Shown piece by piece: positions 55,201 through 63,481 of a DNA stretch of 64,000 bases (its first letter is position 1; the number at the start of each line of letters is the position of its first letter). Source of the DNA: Rhizobium grahamii (GTDB taxonomy: Bacteria; Pseudomonadota; Alphaproteobacteria; Rhizobiales; Rhizobiaceae); the NCBI RefSeq assembly GCF_009498215.1, contig NZ_CP043498.1:2046001-2110000 (forward strand). The letters are read 5' to 3'. Below the pieces are notes generated by a model. It was not told the origin of the DNA and made no database searches. It saw nothing but the letters and a program-made list of their open reading frames with translations. A program made the position numbers and the translations under genes.

Positions 55201-55442
55201 AGCGGCCGCCGGTCAGCGGCAGCGTCATCCGGACCACGCGTCGCGGGTACGATCTCCGGGGCAGCCGGTTCCGGGCGTACGGCGGAACTGTCGCCGAGTG
55301 GCTTTCCGCAGCGGGGGCAAAACAGAAAGTCGGGAGCGCATTGCTGGCCGCAGGCGGCACAAGAGATCGGTTGCTTTGCGCCGCATTTGGGACAAAACGC
55401 AAAGCCGCTCTGGATCACAAAACCGCAGGCCGCACAGTTCAT
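52215..55442 (-). CDS. Class III adenylate/guanylate cyclase with zinc ribbons, AAA ATPase and TPR domains
   Basis: A 1075-residue signalling protein. Residues about 1-55 hold two zinc ribbons (CAACGFVIQSGFAFCPKCG; CAACGQQCAPDFLFCPRCG). A class III cyclase domain follows (about 75-260) with metal Asp residues in VLFADLCGFT and VGDALLALFG, and the transition-state Asn/Arg in TGDTVNTAQRL. Then comes an AAA/STAND ATPase with Walker A GEAGIGKSR and Walker B VLVVEDMHWAD, and a long TPR-rich tail. All catalytic residues are present, so it probably makes cAMP or cGMP under control of the ATPase/TPR part. ATG 55442 is preferred to TTG 55469. Signal and target are unknown; such proteins are numerous in rhizobia. 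Confidence 0.92.
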   Translation of the reverse strand: MNCAACGFVIQSGFAFCPKCGAKQPISCAACGQQCAPDFLFCPRCGKPLGDSSAVRPEPAAPEIVPATRGPDDAAADRRPLTVLFADLCGFTTLSEKFDPELMRSLQNELFDELSRCVVAYGGFVDKFVGDALLALFGAPTAHEDDPHRALCAAMDMERGVAELGARRHEFAGIPLQLHIGINTGPVVTGSFGTGGARSYSVTGDTVNTAQRLQSLAAPGEILVGPVTHRLTRHAFGFENLGTQELRGKSGIVAVHRLIGALETPHAARGLESLGLRAETIGRDAELARMTGCLELACAGSAQLVQLVGEAGIGKSRLVRDFLTRIEKDDAFTDVVVRCAVCSPLGDQSYGTLASVLRSAYGIANRESAAKTVELLTAGLRGLGFPEENVAELSPLLFCVFGFGDPGDALRHLEPEQLRRQIFYATRTIIERRLAISPLVLVVEDMHWADAASIDALRFVLDRLERARLMMLTTARSSEEGEGLASNRTNRTILRLVPLSLADGERLLSQFFGAELPPDIRTGILTRSGGNPLFIEEIVRSLIDTGMVASRDGVWAFSAGDGGAEIPMSLQAMLLARIDRLPSDMRRLLQEAAVVGPRFEAVLLQAVASDRANVEAGLDALCAAEILVEEVRGPSGGTYAFTQTLLHDVVYHNLLLQRRKELHGRIGVAMERLLPASLPRLEDVALLGHHFCQADEVAKGAHYLTEAGDLAGKAYANDDAMRLYLEAFAAIGDRTAMLRQKLTLCERLADLCIAAGDRSAALGYCEEALAAYRASNDRSAAARMLRKLGRLNVNAGRRDLADAFFVEASTCLEGMPASIELAHLLQERGHLAFRQGDHQAAARWADEALACLADVNLTNAEAAQARAEALNTKGVALARLGYHRQAVGEVEASLQVAEQAQLLRAACRAYSNLGVLYAIVDPASAIKVCRRGLDVAIGIADLGFQARLHANLAVACCTFTDRCASEGLPAAERAIEIDRALDQRDHLAVPLIVLGQIHQCHGELRSARRCYQEALQLAVEIGEPQLLFPCYDGLATLDLETDDMASAEHNFALAKDVCARHGLDPDALVVLPFLD

Positions 55443-55552
55443 CGCAGCCGCCCTTACGCCAGTCCACAAGCTGGCAGGCCCGGCTCAATTGAGCACCAAG
55501 GCTACGCCAGAATGAACCTGCATCGCCAGACGCGCAAGAGGCCGTCGAAATG

Positions 55553-57010
55553 CTAATCGGCGCCCTTGACGACCTGACCGTTGATCGTCACGGCGCCGTC
55601 CTTGGCGACGTTAATATCCCAACGCTGACGCCCGTCGGCATCGGTCTTCGCAAAGCCCTTCGCCATCATCAGCCCAAACGAGACCTGGTTCAGGTCTGGG
55701 TTGGTCTTGGCGAGATCCTGGATGGCAGTGATCGTCTTGTCGAAATCCCGCACGAGGATCGATGCGTCCAGCGAATAGTCCTTCTGCGACGTCGAGTGCC
55801 CGCGCAATTCGCCGGAAACATCGACATCATACATGCTGGAAACCGCGGAAATCTTGGGGAAACCAATCACCAGGTTGTCGTCCTTGAAGAGCTTCTCGAA
55901 CGCCTTCTTGCCCGCTTCGTCCGACCCCTTGGATTTCGTGAAGTCCATCTTCAACAGCTCATCGCCGAAGGTGGCAAAATCCATGTCCGGCATGGAGAAC
56001 TGCATGCTGAAGGATTGCGGCAGGAACGCGGAATAGGCTGCGGGAACGAGCGCGCTATCGAGCGTGATCCCCTGCGCCGCGACGCCGACGTCAAACCGGG
56101 TCGCGTTGGTTGGGCCGGCCATGGCGATGTTGTAGTCGATGCTCTTGGCACCGCCGCTGCCATCCTTGGCCGAAACGGTCACGTTGTTGAAGCTGATGGT
56201 TTCGTTCAAGCTGGTTACCAGCGGGAACGCATCACGCAGCAGCGACTTAAGCTTTTCGCTGTCTGCCCGCTTCAGTTTCTTGTCGTCGGCATGGGCGATG
56301 ACGAAGGCTACGATCTCGCGGAGTTCCTTGGCCGCGACGCCGTTGACGGCGGCCGCGAAGTCCAGTGCGTCAGCCCGGATCTCGACCAGCGGCATATCGG
56401 TGCCGCTGACGCTCTCGAACAGCTGCGTCATGCTTCCGCTGGCGGCGAAATTCGTCCTGCCGGGCTGCTCGTTGTCCGACGAGGTTAGTTTCGTCGTGGA
56501 ATTCGCGGCGGTGACCTTTACCTCTTCCTTGTCCGTCTTGGAGGTAAGCCGTATCGCCTTCGTCGAGAAGTCGCCGGAGCGGAGATAGCTGATCGCGGGA
56601 TCGAACAGCGCGTTGAAGACGTAGGAATCGATGCCGTAGGAGAAATCCGTCGTCGACTGCCCTTCGGCCTTGATGGTTCCGGAAACGTCGAGCGAGTTGT
56701 CGCCCTCAAGCTTCCAAAGCCCACCGTCCTCCGGCGTCGCGAATATCGACCACGGGGTCAGCCCGGAAACCGACAGGCCGGCATGACTGCCGAAGGTCTT
56801 CAGCATCTTGTCGAGGTCGTAGATGATCTCGTAGCGTTCACCCGCCGGATTGACCTTGATGCTGCCGTTCTTCTGCGCATCTTTCGGCAGGAGGCGTGTC
56901 AGGTCGCGCTTGAGATTATCCGCGCCCTGCTGGGTGATGTCGGCGGAAAGGGCCGGCTCGGCCATGCCCGCAACGACAGCACAAACGAGAACTATGGCGT
57001 TGAGACGCAT
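55553..57010 (-). CDS. Exported protein of unknown function
   Basis: A 485-residue protein with a signal peptide (MRLNAIVLVCAVVAGMAEPALSADIT) and a long, mostly beta-strand mature part without cysteines in clear pairs; it is presumably periplasmic. The overall pattern (repeated strands, C-terminal WDINVAKDGAVTINGQVVKG) resembles large exported DUF2125/YdgA-like proteins, but I do not assign a family. ATG 57010 is chosen because AGGAG lies nine bases upstream; an ATG at 57031 overlaps that site. It lies between two signalling genes on the same strand. Confidence 0.75.
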   Translation of the reverse strand: MRLNAIVLVCAVVAGMAEPALSADITQQGADNLKRDLTRLLPKDAQKNGSIKVNPAGERYEIIYDLDKMLKTFGSHAGLSVSGLTPWSIFATPEDGGLWKLEGDNSLDVSGTIKAEGQSTTDFSYGIDSYVFNALFDPAISYLRSGDFSTKAIRLTSKTDKEEVKVTAANSTTKLTSSDNEQPGRTNFAASGSMTQLFESVSGTDMPLVEIRADALDFAAAVNGVAAKELREIVAFVIAHADDKKLKRADSEKLKSLLRDAFPLVTSLNETISFNNVTVSAKDGSGGAKSIDYNIAMAGPTNATRFDVGVAAQGITLDSALVPAAYSAFLPQSFSMQFSMPDMDFATFGDELLKMDFTKSKGSDEAGKKAFEKLFKDDNLVIGFPKISAVSSMYDVDVSGELRGHSTSQKDYSLDASILVRDFDKTITAIQDLAKTNPDLNQVSFGLMMAKGFAKTDADGRQRWDINVAKDGAVTINGQVVKGAD

Positions 57011-57088
57011 ACCGAATTTCTCCTGCCTCATTTGGTGGGCATGTGAAGTGTGCGATGGGCTGATGTCAACCCCGACGGGTTGCCGCGA

Positions 57089-59182
57089 TCACGCCGCCGC
57101 GCCGCGCGAACCGTCAATGCTGGGCGCCGCTTGCTCGTTCGCAGCGGATTTTGAAGCCGGTCTGCCGACAAGTTCTTCGATCTCATGACGCGGAACCGGC
57201 CTGCTGAACAGGAAGCCCTGCACTTGCGGGCATCCTTCCCGCCGCAGAAAATCGACGTGCTCCTCCCGCTCCACGCCTTCGGCGAGAACCGGAATGTCGA
57301 GGCTCTGCGCCAGAATAAGCGTCGATCGAACGATCGCCGCCGACTGCTTGTTGTTGGTAACACCCTCGACGAAGGCACGGTCGATCTTGATCTTGTCGAA
57401 CGGGAAGCTCTGCAACGTCGAGAGTGAGGAATAGCCCGTTCCGTAATCGTCCATCGCTATCCGCACGCCCAGTCCCTTGAGGCGACGTATCGCGTTCAAG
57501 GCATGCACGTGATCGGCAACGATGCCGGATTCGGTGATCTCGATTTCAAGGCGGGCAGGCGCAAGGCCGGTGTCCATCAGGATCTGATGGACGATCTGCG
57601 GCAGGCGGCTGTCGGCAAGCTGCTGAGCCGCAACGTTGACAGCGATGCGCAACGGGTTTTGCCAGGTGGCAGCCTCCGCGCAGGCCGTCCGCATCACCCA
57701 CTCGCCCAGCTCCATGATGAAGCCGGTCTTTTCAGCAATCGGAATGAATTCGGTCGGCGGTACATATCCGCGTGTCGGATGCTGCCAGCGCAGAAGAACT
57801 TCCAGACCGACGACCTCCCGGCTCACCGTATCGTTCTGCTGCTGGTAGAAAAGCAGGAATTCGCCGCGCTTGAGACCATCGCGCATCTCGATGGCGAGCG
57901 CGTTGCGGGCGCGAGCCGCCTCGTCCATCGAGGGATCGTAGAAGCAAATGCTGCCGCCGATCGTCGACTTGGCGCGGTACATGGCGACATCGGCCTGTGA
58001 CAGCAGATCGTCGATCGTGCGCGCCCGGTCGGGAAAGCTCGAAATGCCGATACTGGAACCGACGCAGAGAGATTGCCCGTTCCACTCGACGGGGCGCTCG
58101 ATCTCTTCCAGCAGACGCTGCGCGAGATTGCGCGCCTCCGGGCGTGCGATGTGGTCGCGCATGACGACGACGAACTCGTCGCCGCCGACACGCGCCGCAA
58201 ACCGCTCTGGCCCGGTCACCGACGCCAATCGTTCGCCGATCGCCCGCAGCACGGCATCGCCCGCCGCGTGGCCGTGCACGTCGTTGATCTCCTTGAAGCG
58301 ATCGAGATCGAAGCAGAGAACCGCGATGCTGCTGGTCAGGTCGTTGAGGCTCTTTGTCAGCGCTGGAAGGTGCTCGTTCAAAGCGGCCCGGTTCGCGAGG
58401 TTCGTCAACGGATCATGCAGGGAAAGATGGCGATAGCGGGCAACGGCCGCGACTGTCGATTGCATGTCGATGATATAGGTCGAGGCGCCGAGAAGCAGGA
58501 TCACGATCATCACCGCCCCCACGAGACCCGTCATGATGCCGACCGACAGGATTTCCGGCGGCACGGAAACACCCACATCGGGAACGATCGTCATCCCGGC
58601 CATGCCGAGGAAATGCGTGGAAACGATCGCGAGCAGCAACGGAATGGCCGCACCGCATTTGCTCAAGCGCCGGCTCGGCCGCACGACCCGGTTGGTCGCC
58701 AGAGCACCGAAGAAGCCACCGGTCAACAGCGAGCAGATCACATAGGCTTGATTCCACTGGATCTCACCGGCAACCTTGTAGCCGGAAATGCCGACATAAT
58801 GCATCGCCGCAACGCCAAGACCGACGATTGCACCGCCAGCTTCGATAAAGACGCTCTTGTCCCGCCCGAGCGACGCGATGGCAAAGCCGGCAATCGCCGA
58901 GGTGATGCCGATGAACAACGACAGAAGCGTCAGCTCCGCCTCGTAGCCGAACAGAACCGGGCTCTGATAGCCGAGCATGGCGATGAAGTGCGTCGTCCAG
59001 ATCGTCGAACCGCCGACGAATCCAGACAAGAACAGCCAGTTGATCCGCTGCAGCGCCTGCGTTCGCCGTACCCTGGAAAACAGCCGCACGGTCAACAGCG
59101 AGCCGGAAATGCAGATGACGGTAGCAAAGAGGAGGTGCAGCGCGCTGTGTTCGATGCCGATGCAGGTAATAAGGCGGAGCAT
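57089..59182 (-). CDS. MHYT-GGDEF-EAL c-di-GMP protein
   Basis: A 697-residue inner-membrane protein. The MHYT sensor domain (residues about 1-240, seven segments) has the repeated motifs THFIAMLGYQ, AAMHYVGISGY and THFLGMAGM, thought to bind copper and sense O2, CO or NO. The GGDEF domain has RVGGDEFVVVM and the metal Asp in CFDLDRFKEIND. The EAL domain has the slightly altered signature EVLLRW in place of EALLRW, with all later metal and catalytic residues present (NVAAQ, EITES, MDDYGTGYSS, KIKID, AEGVE). It may both make and break c-di-GMP. No RxxD I-site lies before GGDEF. Confidence 0.93.
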   Translation of the reverse strand: MLRLITCIGIEHSALHLLFATVICISGSLLTVRLFSRVRRTQALQRINWLFLSGFVGGSTIWTTHFIAMLGYQSPVLFGYEAELTLLSLFIGITSAIAGFAIASLGRDKSVFIEAGGAIVGLGVAAMHYVGISGYKVAGEIQWNQAYVICSLLTGGFFGALATNRVVRPSRRLSKCGAAIPLLLAIVSTHFLGMAGMTIVPDVGVSVPPEILSVGIMTGLVGAVMIVILLLGASTYIIDMQSTVAAVARYRHLSLHDPLTNLANRAALNEHLPALTKSLNDLTSSIAVLCFDLDRFKEINDVHGHAAGDAVLRAIGERLASVTGPERFAARVGGDEFVVVMRDHIARPEARNLAQRLLEEIERPVEWNGQSLCVGSSIGISSFPDRARTIDDLLSQADVAMYRAKSTIGGSICFYDPSMDEAARARNALAIEMRDGLKRGEFLLFYQQQNDTVSREVVGLEVLLRWQHPTRGYVPPTEFIPIAEKTGFIMELGEWVMRTACAEAATWQNPLRIAVNVAAQQLADSRLPQIVHQILMDTGLAPARLEIEITESGIVADHVHALNAIRRLKGLGVRIAMDDYGTGYSSLSTLQSFPFDKIKIDRAFVEGVTNNKQSAAIVRSTLILAQSLDIPVLAEGVEREEHVDFLRREGCPQVQGFLFSRPVPRHEIEELVGRPASKSAANEQAAPSIDGSRGAAA

Positions 59183-59361
59183 ATGAGGAACCGTATTGAG
59201 ACAGCTCCCTTATATTCATCGCGACATTAGCATTCATTAATGCGTGACGAATTCCAGCCATATGGTTAAGTGTTGGCGACGCGCCGCAACCTCGAATTCC
59301 TCTTCCGGACGGCAACTCGCCGGGAGCTTGCCGACGGTGTGACGTCGTAAAGTCATACTGC

Positions 59362-59390
59362 CTTGCCTTTGTGGGCCATCTATACTATAG
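59362..59390 (+). promoter_or_regulatory. rplY promoter
   Basis: CTTGCC (59362-59367), 17 bases, CTATAG (59385-59390) matches the rhizobial sigma-70 consensus CTTGAC-N17-CTATAT well. RNA would start near 59397, giving a leader of about 115 bases before rplY. The rest of the 329-base gap after the divergent MHYT gene shows nothing else. Confidence 0.65.
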
Positions 59391-59511
59391 CGCACGCGTC
59401 CGCACAGACACCCTTGGAGGCAATGCGGATGAGGATGGGGAAACCCGCCTCCAGTTCAGCGACAGGCAATGCCTGCGCCGAGCTCTCCAAATAACCTCGG
59501 AAGGAAAAGTC

Positions 59512-60114
59512 ATGAGCCACGCAAGCTACGAGCTCAAGGCCGAGGCGCGCGAACGGGTTGGTAAGGGGTCCGCCCGTGAACTTCGCCGCAATGGTCTTAT
59601 CCCCGCTGTCATCTATGGTGACAAGCAGGCCCCCATTTCTATCTCGCTGAGCACCAATGAGGTGACGAAGCGCATTCATGCCGGTGGTTTCATGACCACG
59701 ATCGCGACGATCGACGTCGACGGCAAGAAGTACAAGGTTCTGCCGAAGGACTACCAGCTGGATCCCGTCCGTGATTTCACGATGCACGTGGACTTCCTGC
59801 GCGTATCCGGCAACACCCAGGTTACCGTTGAGATCCCGGTTCACTTCATCAACGAAGAGAAGTCTCAGGGCCTCAAGGTCGGCGGCGTTCTGAACATCGT
59901 TCGTCACGAAATCGAAGTTCATTGCCCGGCAGACGCTATCCCGGAATTCTTCAACATTGACCTCAGCGGCAAGAAGATCGGCGACAGCATCCATATTTCG
60001 GAAGTCACTCTGCCGAAGGGCGTTTCGACGGTTATCGACCGCGACTTCACGATCGCAACGATCGTTGCTCCGGCTGGCGGCGTTGACGAAAGCGCCGAAG
60101 AAGCCGAAGCCTGA
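59512..60114 (+). CDS. rplY: 50S ribosomal protein L25/general stress protein Ctc
   Basis: A 200-residue long-form L25 (Ctc/TL5 type) that binds 5S rRNA. The L25 domain starts [32 protein letters not shown]; the C-terminal beta domain is [21 protein letters not shown] to the acidic tail. ATG 59512 follows AAGGAAAAGTC; the longer frame to 59371 would cover the promoter. In many Rhizobiales rplY is directly followed by pth; here 3.3 kb with two genes lies between them. Confidence 0.95.
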   Translation: MSHASYELKAEARERVGKGSARELRRNGLIPAVIYGDKQAPISISLSTNEVTKRIHAGGFMTTIATIDVDGKKYKVLPKDYQLDPVRDFTMHVDFLRVSGNTQVTVEIPVHFINEEKSQGLKVGGVLNIVRHEIEVHCPADAIPEFFNIDLSGKKIGDSIHISEVTLPKGVSTVIDRDFTIATIVAPAGGVDESAEEAEA

Positions 60115-60141
60115 TAGCTTCCATAATTTGTAAAGCATACG

Positions 60142-60170
60142 GCCCGCTTTCTCACGAAGGCGGGCTTTTT
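60142..60170 (+). terminator. rplY terminator
   Basis: GCCCGC (60142-60147) pairs with GCGGGC (60160-60165), extended by TTC/GAA after one mismatch, followed by TTTTT. It separates rplY from the GGDEF-EAL gene. Confidence 0.85.
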
Positions 60171-60295
60171 CATTTTGGCGAAAGGGGCCGTTTCAGCAAC
60201 ATTTAATACATTTCGGGGAAGCATTCAGGACCGTCCGGAGGATGCCGAGGGCACCAGGAAACGGCCAGAATGCGGCAAGGGGAAAAACGGAACAA

Positions 60296-62608
60296 ATGCA
60301 CAATTCCGTTCAGAATAGATTTCTCGCAATCGTCTGCGGAGCACTGCTTCTCTTCGTTGCGCCCCTCTTCGTGCTGTTCCTTTTTCTGTCCTCCGAAAGA
60401 GCCGACAAGGAAATCCGCGACCACATCTCCGTTCTTCTTGTCGCCAATGCGCAGGCGCTCGCCAAGCCGCTATGGGACCTGGATGACGACAGCGTGGCCC
60501 AGATCAGCGCCACCGTCGTTTCGCAAGGTGCGATCGTCAAGGTTCAGGTTCGCGATCAGTCCGGCCAGCTCGACGTCACCCAGTCGACAATCCCGAAGTC
60601 CTTCCGCGGCGAACTCATCCAGGTGTCCCGCGCGATCATCTACAACACCGTCGATGGCCCCAAGAACCTCGGCACCATTTCCGTATTCTATCCTGCGCTC
60701 GGTCTCTTCGGCGGGCTGAAGCATGAAGAGATCGTCTTCATGGCGATCTTCGTGTTCGCCGTTCTCACGGTCTTCAGCGCCGCCTTGATCGGCAACCGCA
60801 TCTTCGTCATTCGCCCGCTGATGCGTTTGATCGCGGCCATCGAGGCGACCGGGCAGCTGGGATCGCGCCACCACGTTGACTGGCGTTCGAACGACGAAAT
60901 GGGCCGCCTGGCCAGCAGCTTCAATGAGATGCAGTCGAAGCTCGAGAGCGAGGAACGCGAACTCAAGCTCGCCCACAGGCGCGCGATCGACATCTACGAC
61001 CTGACGCCCGCGATGCTGTTCTCGCTCGACGAGGAAAACCGGATCACCGCCGTCAGCGACTACTGGCTATTCGCAACCGGTTACCTCAGGCGCGACGTCA
61101 TCGGAAAGCGCTTCATCGATCTCGTCACCGCCGAAACCCGCGACATCTTCCTCGACCGCAATACGCGTAGCGACAGCGCGGCAGCTTCGGGTGTTACCGT
61201 CAAGTTCATCTGCGCCAACGGCCGCCTGATGGACGTTCTGATCCTGGAATCGAAGGCCGCGACCGGCGGACACGATCTCCTCTCGCTCTCGGTCATGACC
61301 GATGTCACCGAGCTGAAGGCTTCCGAAGCGCGCAACCACCAGCAGGCGATCAGCGATCACCTGACCGGCTTGCTAAACCGCCAGGGCTTCGAAGCGGTCC
61401 TCGACCGGAAGATCCACCAGGCCGACCAGACGGGCAACGAACTCGCCTGCCTCTTCGTCGACCTCGACCGTTTCAAGTGGATCAACGACAATCTCGGTCA
61501 CGCCGAGGGTGACAACGCGCTGCGCGAATTTGTCGAGCGGCTCAAGATGCATCTTGCACCGTCGGACGAGGCCGCGCGCCTCGGGGGCGACGAGTTCGCC
61601 ATCCTGCTGCCCGCCAAGGACGCCGTACGACGCGCCACCGCGATGGCCGAGCAGATCGCCTCCGTCTTCCACGACCCGTTCGGTTCCGACCTGCATCTGA
61701 GCGCCAGCGTCGGCATCGCGATCTACCCGCACCATGCGATGAATGCTGCCGAGCTGCTGCAGAAATCCGATATGGCGATGTACGCCAAGAAGCGCGACGG
61801 AAAGAACGGTGCGCAGCTGTTCGACAACAGCATGTTGGACCACGCCCGGGCCCGCGCCGAGATCGAGACCTGCATCGAAACCGGATTGTCGGAAAACTGG
61901 TTCGACGCCTATCTGCAGCCGATCGTGAACCTGAACGGCCGCGGCATTGCCGGCTTCGAAGCTCTGATGCGCCTCAACCATCCGCAGAAAGGCCTGATGG
62001 CGCCCGCCGATATCATCGAGGTCGCCGAAGAAACCTCCAGGATCGTTCGCGTCGGCAATGTGATCATGGAAAAGGCAATCTCGCATCTGGCGCGCATATC
62101 GCGGCTGCCCGGCATGCAGGACAGCTATCTCGCCATCAATTTCTCGCCCTTGCAGTTCGAAGCAGCCCTCCCCGCGCGCCTGGCCTCGCTGCTCGGACGC
62201 CACGGTATCCGGCCGGAGCGGATTGTCGTCGAGATCACCGAAGCCGTGCTCATGCACAACAACCCGGAAATCCGAACGATCGTCGGCGAGATTCGCCGGT
62301 TTGGTTGCCGCATCGCGCTCGACGATTTCGGTACCGGATATTCGTCGCTGAGCTACCTGAACCGCTTCCCTGTCGATATCATCAAGGTCGACCAGTCCTT
62401 CACGCGGTCGATCAACGACGCAAACGAAGGCGTGCGCCAAAAGAGCCGGACGCTGGTCGAGAGCATCACGACGCTCTCCCACAAGATGGGCTGCGCCGTC
62501 ATCGCCGAAGGCATAGAGACCGAAGACGAATGCCGAACGCTGCATGACATGGGCCTCGATTTCGGGCAGGGTTATCTCTTCCATCGCCCCAGAATGCCGA
62601 TCGCCTGA
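60296..62608 (+). CDS. PAS-GGDEF-EAL c-di-GMP protein
   Basis: A 770-residue inner-membrane protein. Two membrane segments (about residues 9-31 and 142-165) enclose a periplasmic sensor domain; HAMP (IRPLMRLIAAIEAT...NDEMGRLASSFNEMQ), a PAS domain, GGDEF (ARLGGDEFAILL, metal Asp in LFVDLDRFKWIND) and EAL (GFEALMRLNHP, NFSPLQF, EITEA, DDFGTGYSSLSYL, AEGIET) follow. All residues for both cyclase and phosphodiesterase activity are present, but the RxxD I-site is absent. ATG 60296 is preferred; ATG 60242 lies directly against its GGAGG and is less likely. It may be cotranscribed with the binding-protein gene 66 bases downstream. Confidence 0.93.
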   Translation: MHNSVQNRFLAIVCGALLLFVAPLFVLFLFLSSERADKEIRDHISVLLVANAQALAKPLWDLDDDSVAQISATVVSQGAIVKVQVRDQSGQLDVTQSTIPKSFRGELIQVSRAIIYNTVDGPKNLGTISVFYPALGLFGGLKHEEIVFMAIFVFAVLTVFSAALIGNRIFVIRPLMRLIAAIEATGQLGSRHHVDWRSNDEMGRLASSFNEMQSKLESEERELKLAHRRAIDIYDLTPAMLFSLDEENRITAVSDYWLFATGYLRRDVIGKRFIDLVTAETRDIFLDRNTRSDSAAASGVTVKFICANGRLMDVLILESKAATGGHDLLSLSVMTDVTELKASEARNHQQAISDHLTGLLNRQGFEAVLDRKIHQADQTGNELACLFVDLDRFKWINDNLGHAEGDNALREFVERLKMHLAPSDEAARLGGDEFAILLPAKDAVRRATAMAEQIASVFHDPFGSDLHLSASVGIAIYPHHAMNAAELLQKSDMAMYAKKRDGKNGAQLFDNSMLDHARARAEIETCIETGLSENWFDAYLQPIVNLNGRGIAGFEALMRLNHPQKGLMAPADIIEVAEETSRIVRVGNVIMEKAISHLARISRLPGMQDSYLAINFSPLQFEAALPARLASLLGRHGIRPERIVVEITEAVLMHNNPEIRTIVGEIRRFGCRIALDDFGTGYSSLSYLNRFPVDIIKVDQSFTRSINDANEGVRQKSRTLVESITTLSHKMGCAVIAEGIETEDECRTLHDMGLDFGQGYLFHRPRMPIA

Positions 62609-62674
62609 TCGAGATACTCGCTGATGCAACGCCTGTGGTGGCGCGCGCATCCTGACAACCCCGAGGAAGGCCTG

Positions 62675-63397
62675 ATGTTCAAACGCTTGATGCTACTCGC
62701 GCTGCTTTGCCTTCCTTCGTTTGTCGCCGCACAGGCCGCGACCGTCACACTTCTAACCGAGGAATACTCGCCCTTCAGCTACCGCGAGGGCAAGGTGCTG
62801 AAAGGCGCCTCCATAGAGCAGGTCGACAAGATCATGACTGCTGTCGGCGTCGATTACTCGATCGAGATGGTGCCCTGGACACGCGCCTACAGCCAGGCTC
62901 AGACGACACCGATGAGCTGCGTTTTCACGACGGCCCACAGCCCGCAGCGCGATCAGATCTTCAAGTGGATCGAACCGCTTCTGGTCGACCGCAACATCCT
63001 CGTCGCCAAGGTAGGATCGAGCGTCTCCGCAACCGATCTTGATGATGCCAAGAAGTACACGGTTGGCACCCATCGCGGCGACTACACCGAGACGCTTCTG
63101 AAGGAAAAAGGCTTCACCCGGATCGATCTCGCCAGCGACTTCAACGGCACCCTGCGTAAGCTGCTCAACGGTCGCGTGGATCTCATGCCAATTTCGGAGC
63201 CCTATTTCGAAAAGATAAAGGCGGAGCAGCCGCTGCGGCGCGTGGCGCTGCTCGCATCGCAGGCAATGGGCATCGCCTGCGAAAAGAGCTTTCCCGAAGA
63301 CCTGCGGGCGAAAATGCAGGATGCCTTGAGCAAGCTCATTGCCGATGGCACGCAGAAAGAGATTTTCGCTCGGTACGGCCTACATACGGCCGAGTAA
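62675..63397 (+). CDS. Periplasmic solute-binding protein (SBP family 3)
   Basis: A 240-residue protein with signal peptide ([21 protein letters not shown]) and a bacterial extracellular solute-binding family 3 fold ([31 protein letters not shown], then [14 protein letters not shown] and [14 protein letters not shown]). No permease or ATPase genes are beside it. Because it lies 66 bases after a GGDEF-EAL gene with a periplasmic sensor domain, it may deliver a ligand signal to that protein rather than serve transport; this is inferred from position only. ATG 62675 follows GAGGAAGG. Confidence 0.85.
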   Translation: MFKRLMLLALLCLPSFVAAQAATVTLLTEEYSPFSYREGKVLKGASIEQVDKIMTAVGVDYSIEMVPWTRAYSQAQTTPMSCVFTTAHSPQRDQIFKWIEPLLVDRNILVAKVGSSVSATDLDDAKKYTVGTHRGDYTETLLKEKGFTRIDLASDFNGTLRKLLNGRVDLMPISEPYFEKIKAEQPLRRVALLASQAMGIACEKSFPEDLRAKMQDALSKLIADGTQKEIFARYGLHTAE

Positions 63398-63481
63398 GGC
63401 TGCCAAGCAGCACGGAATGCTTGACACCGGCGCCGTTTCGCGGTGGTGACAGGCAACCGACCTCGCAAGGAACGAAGACCC

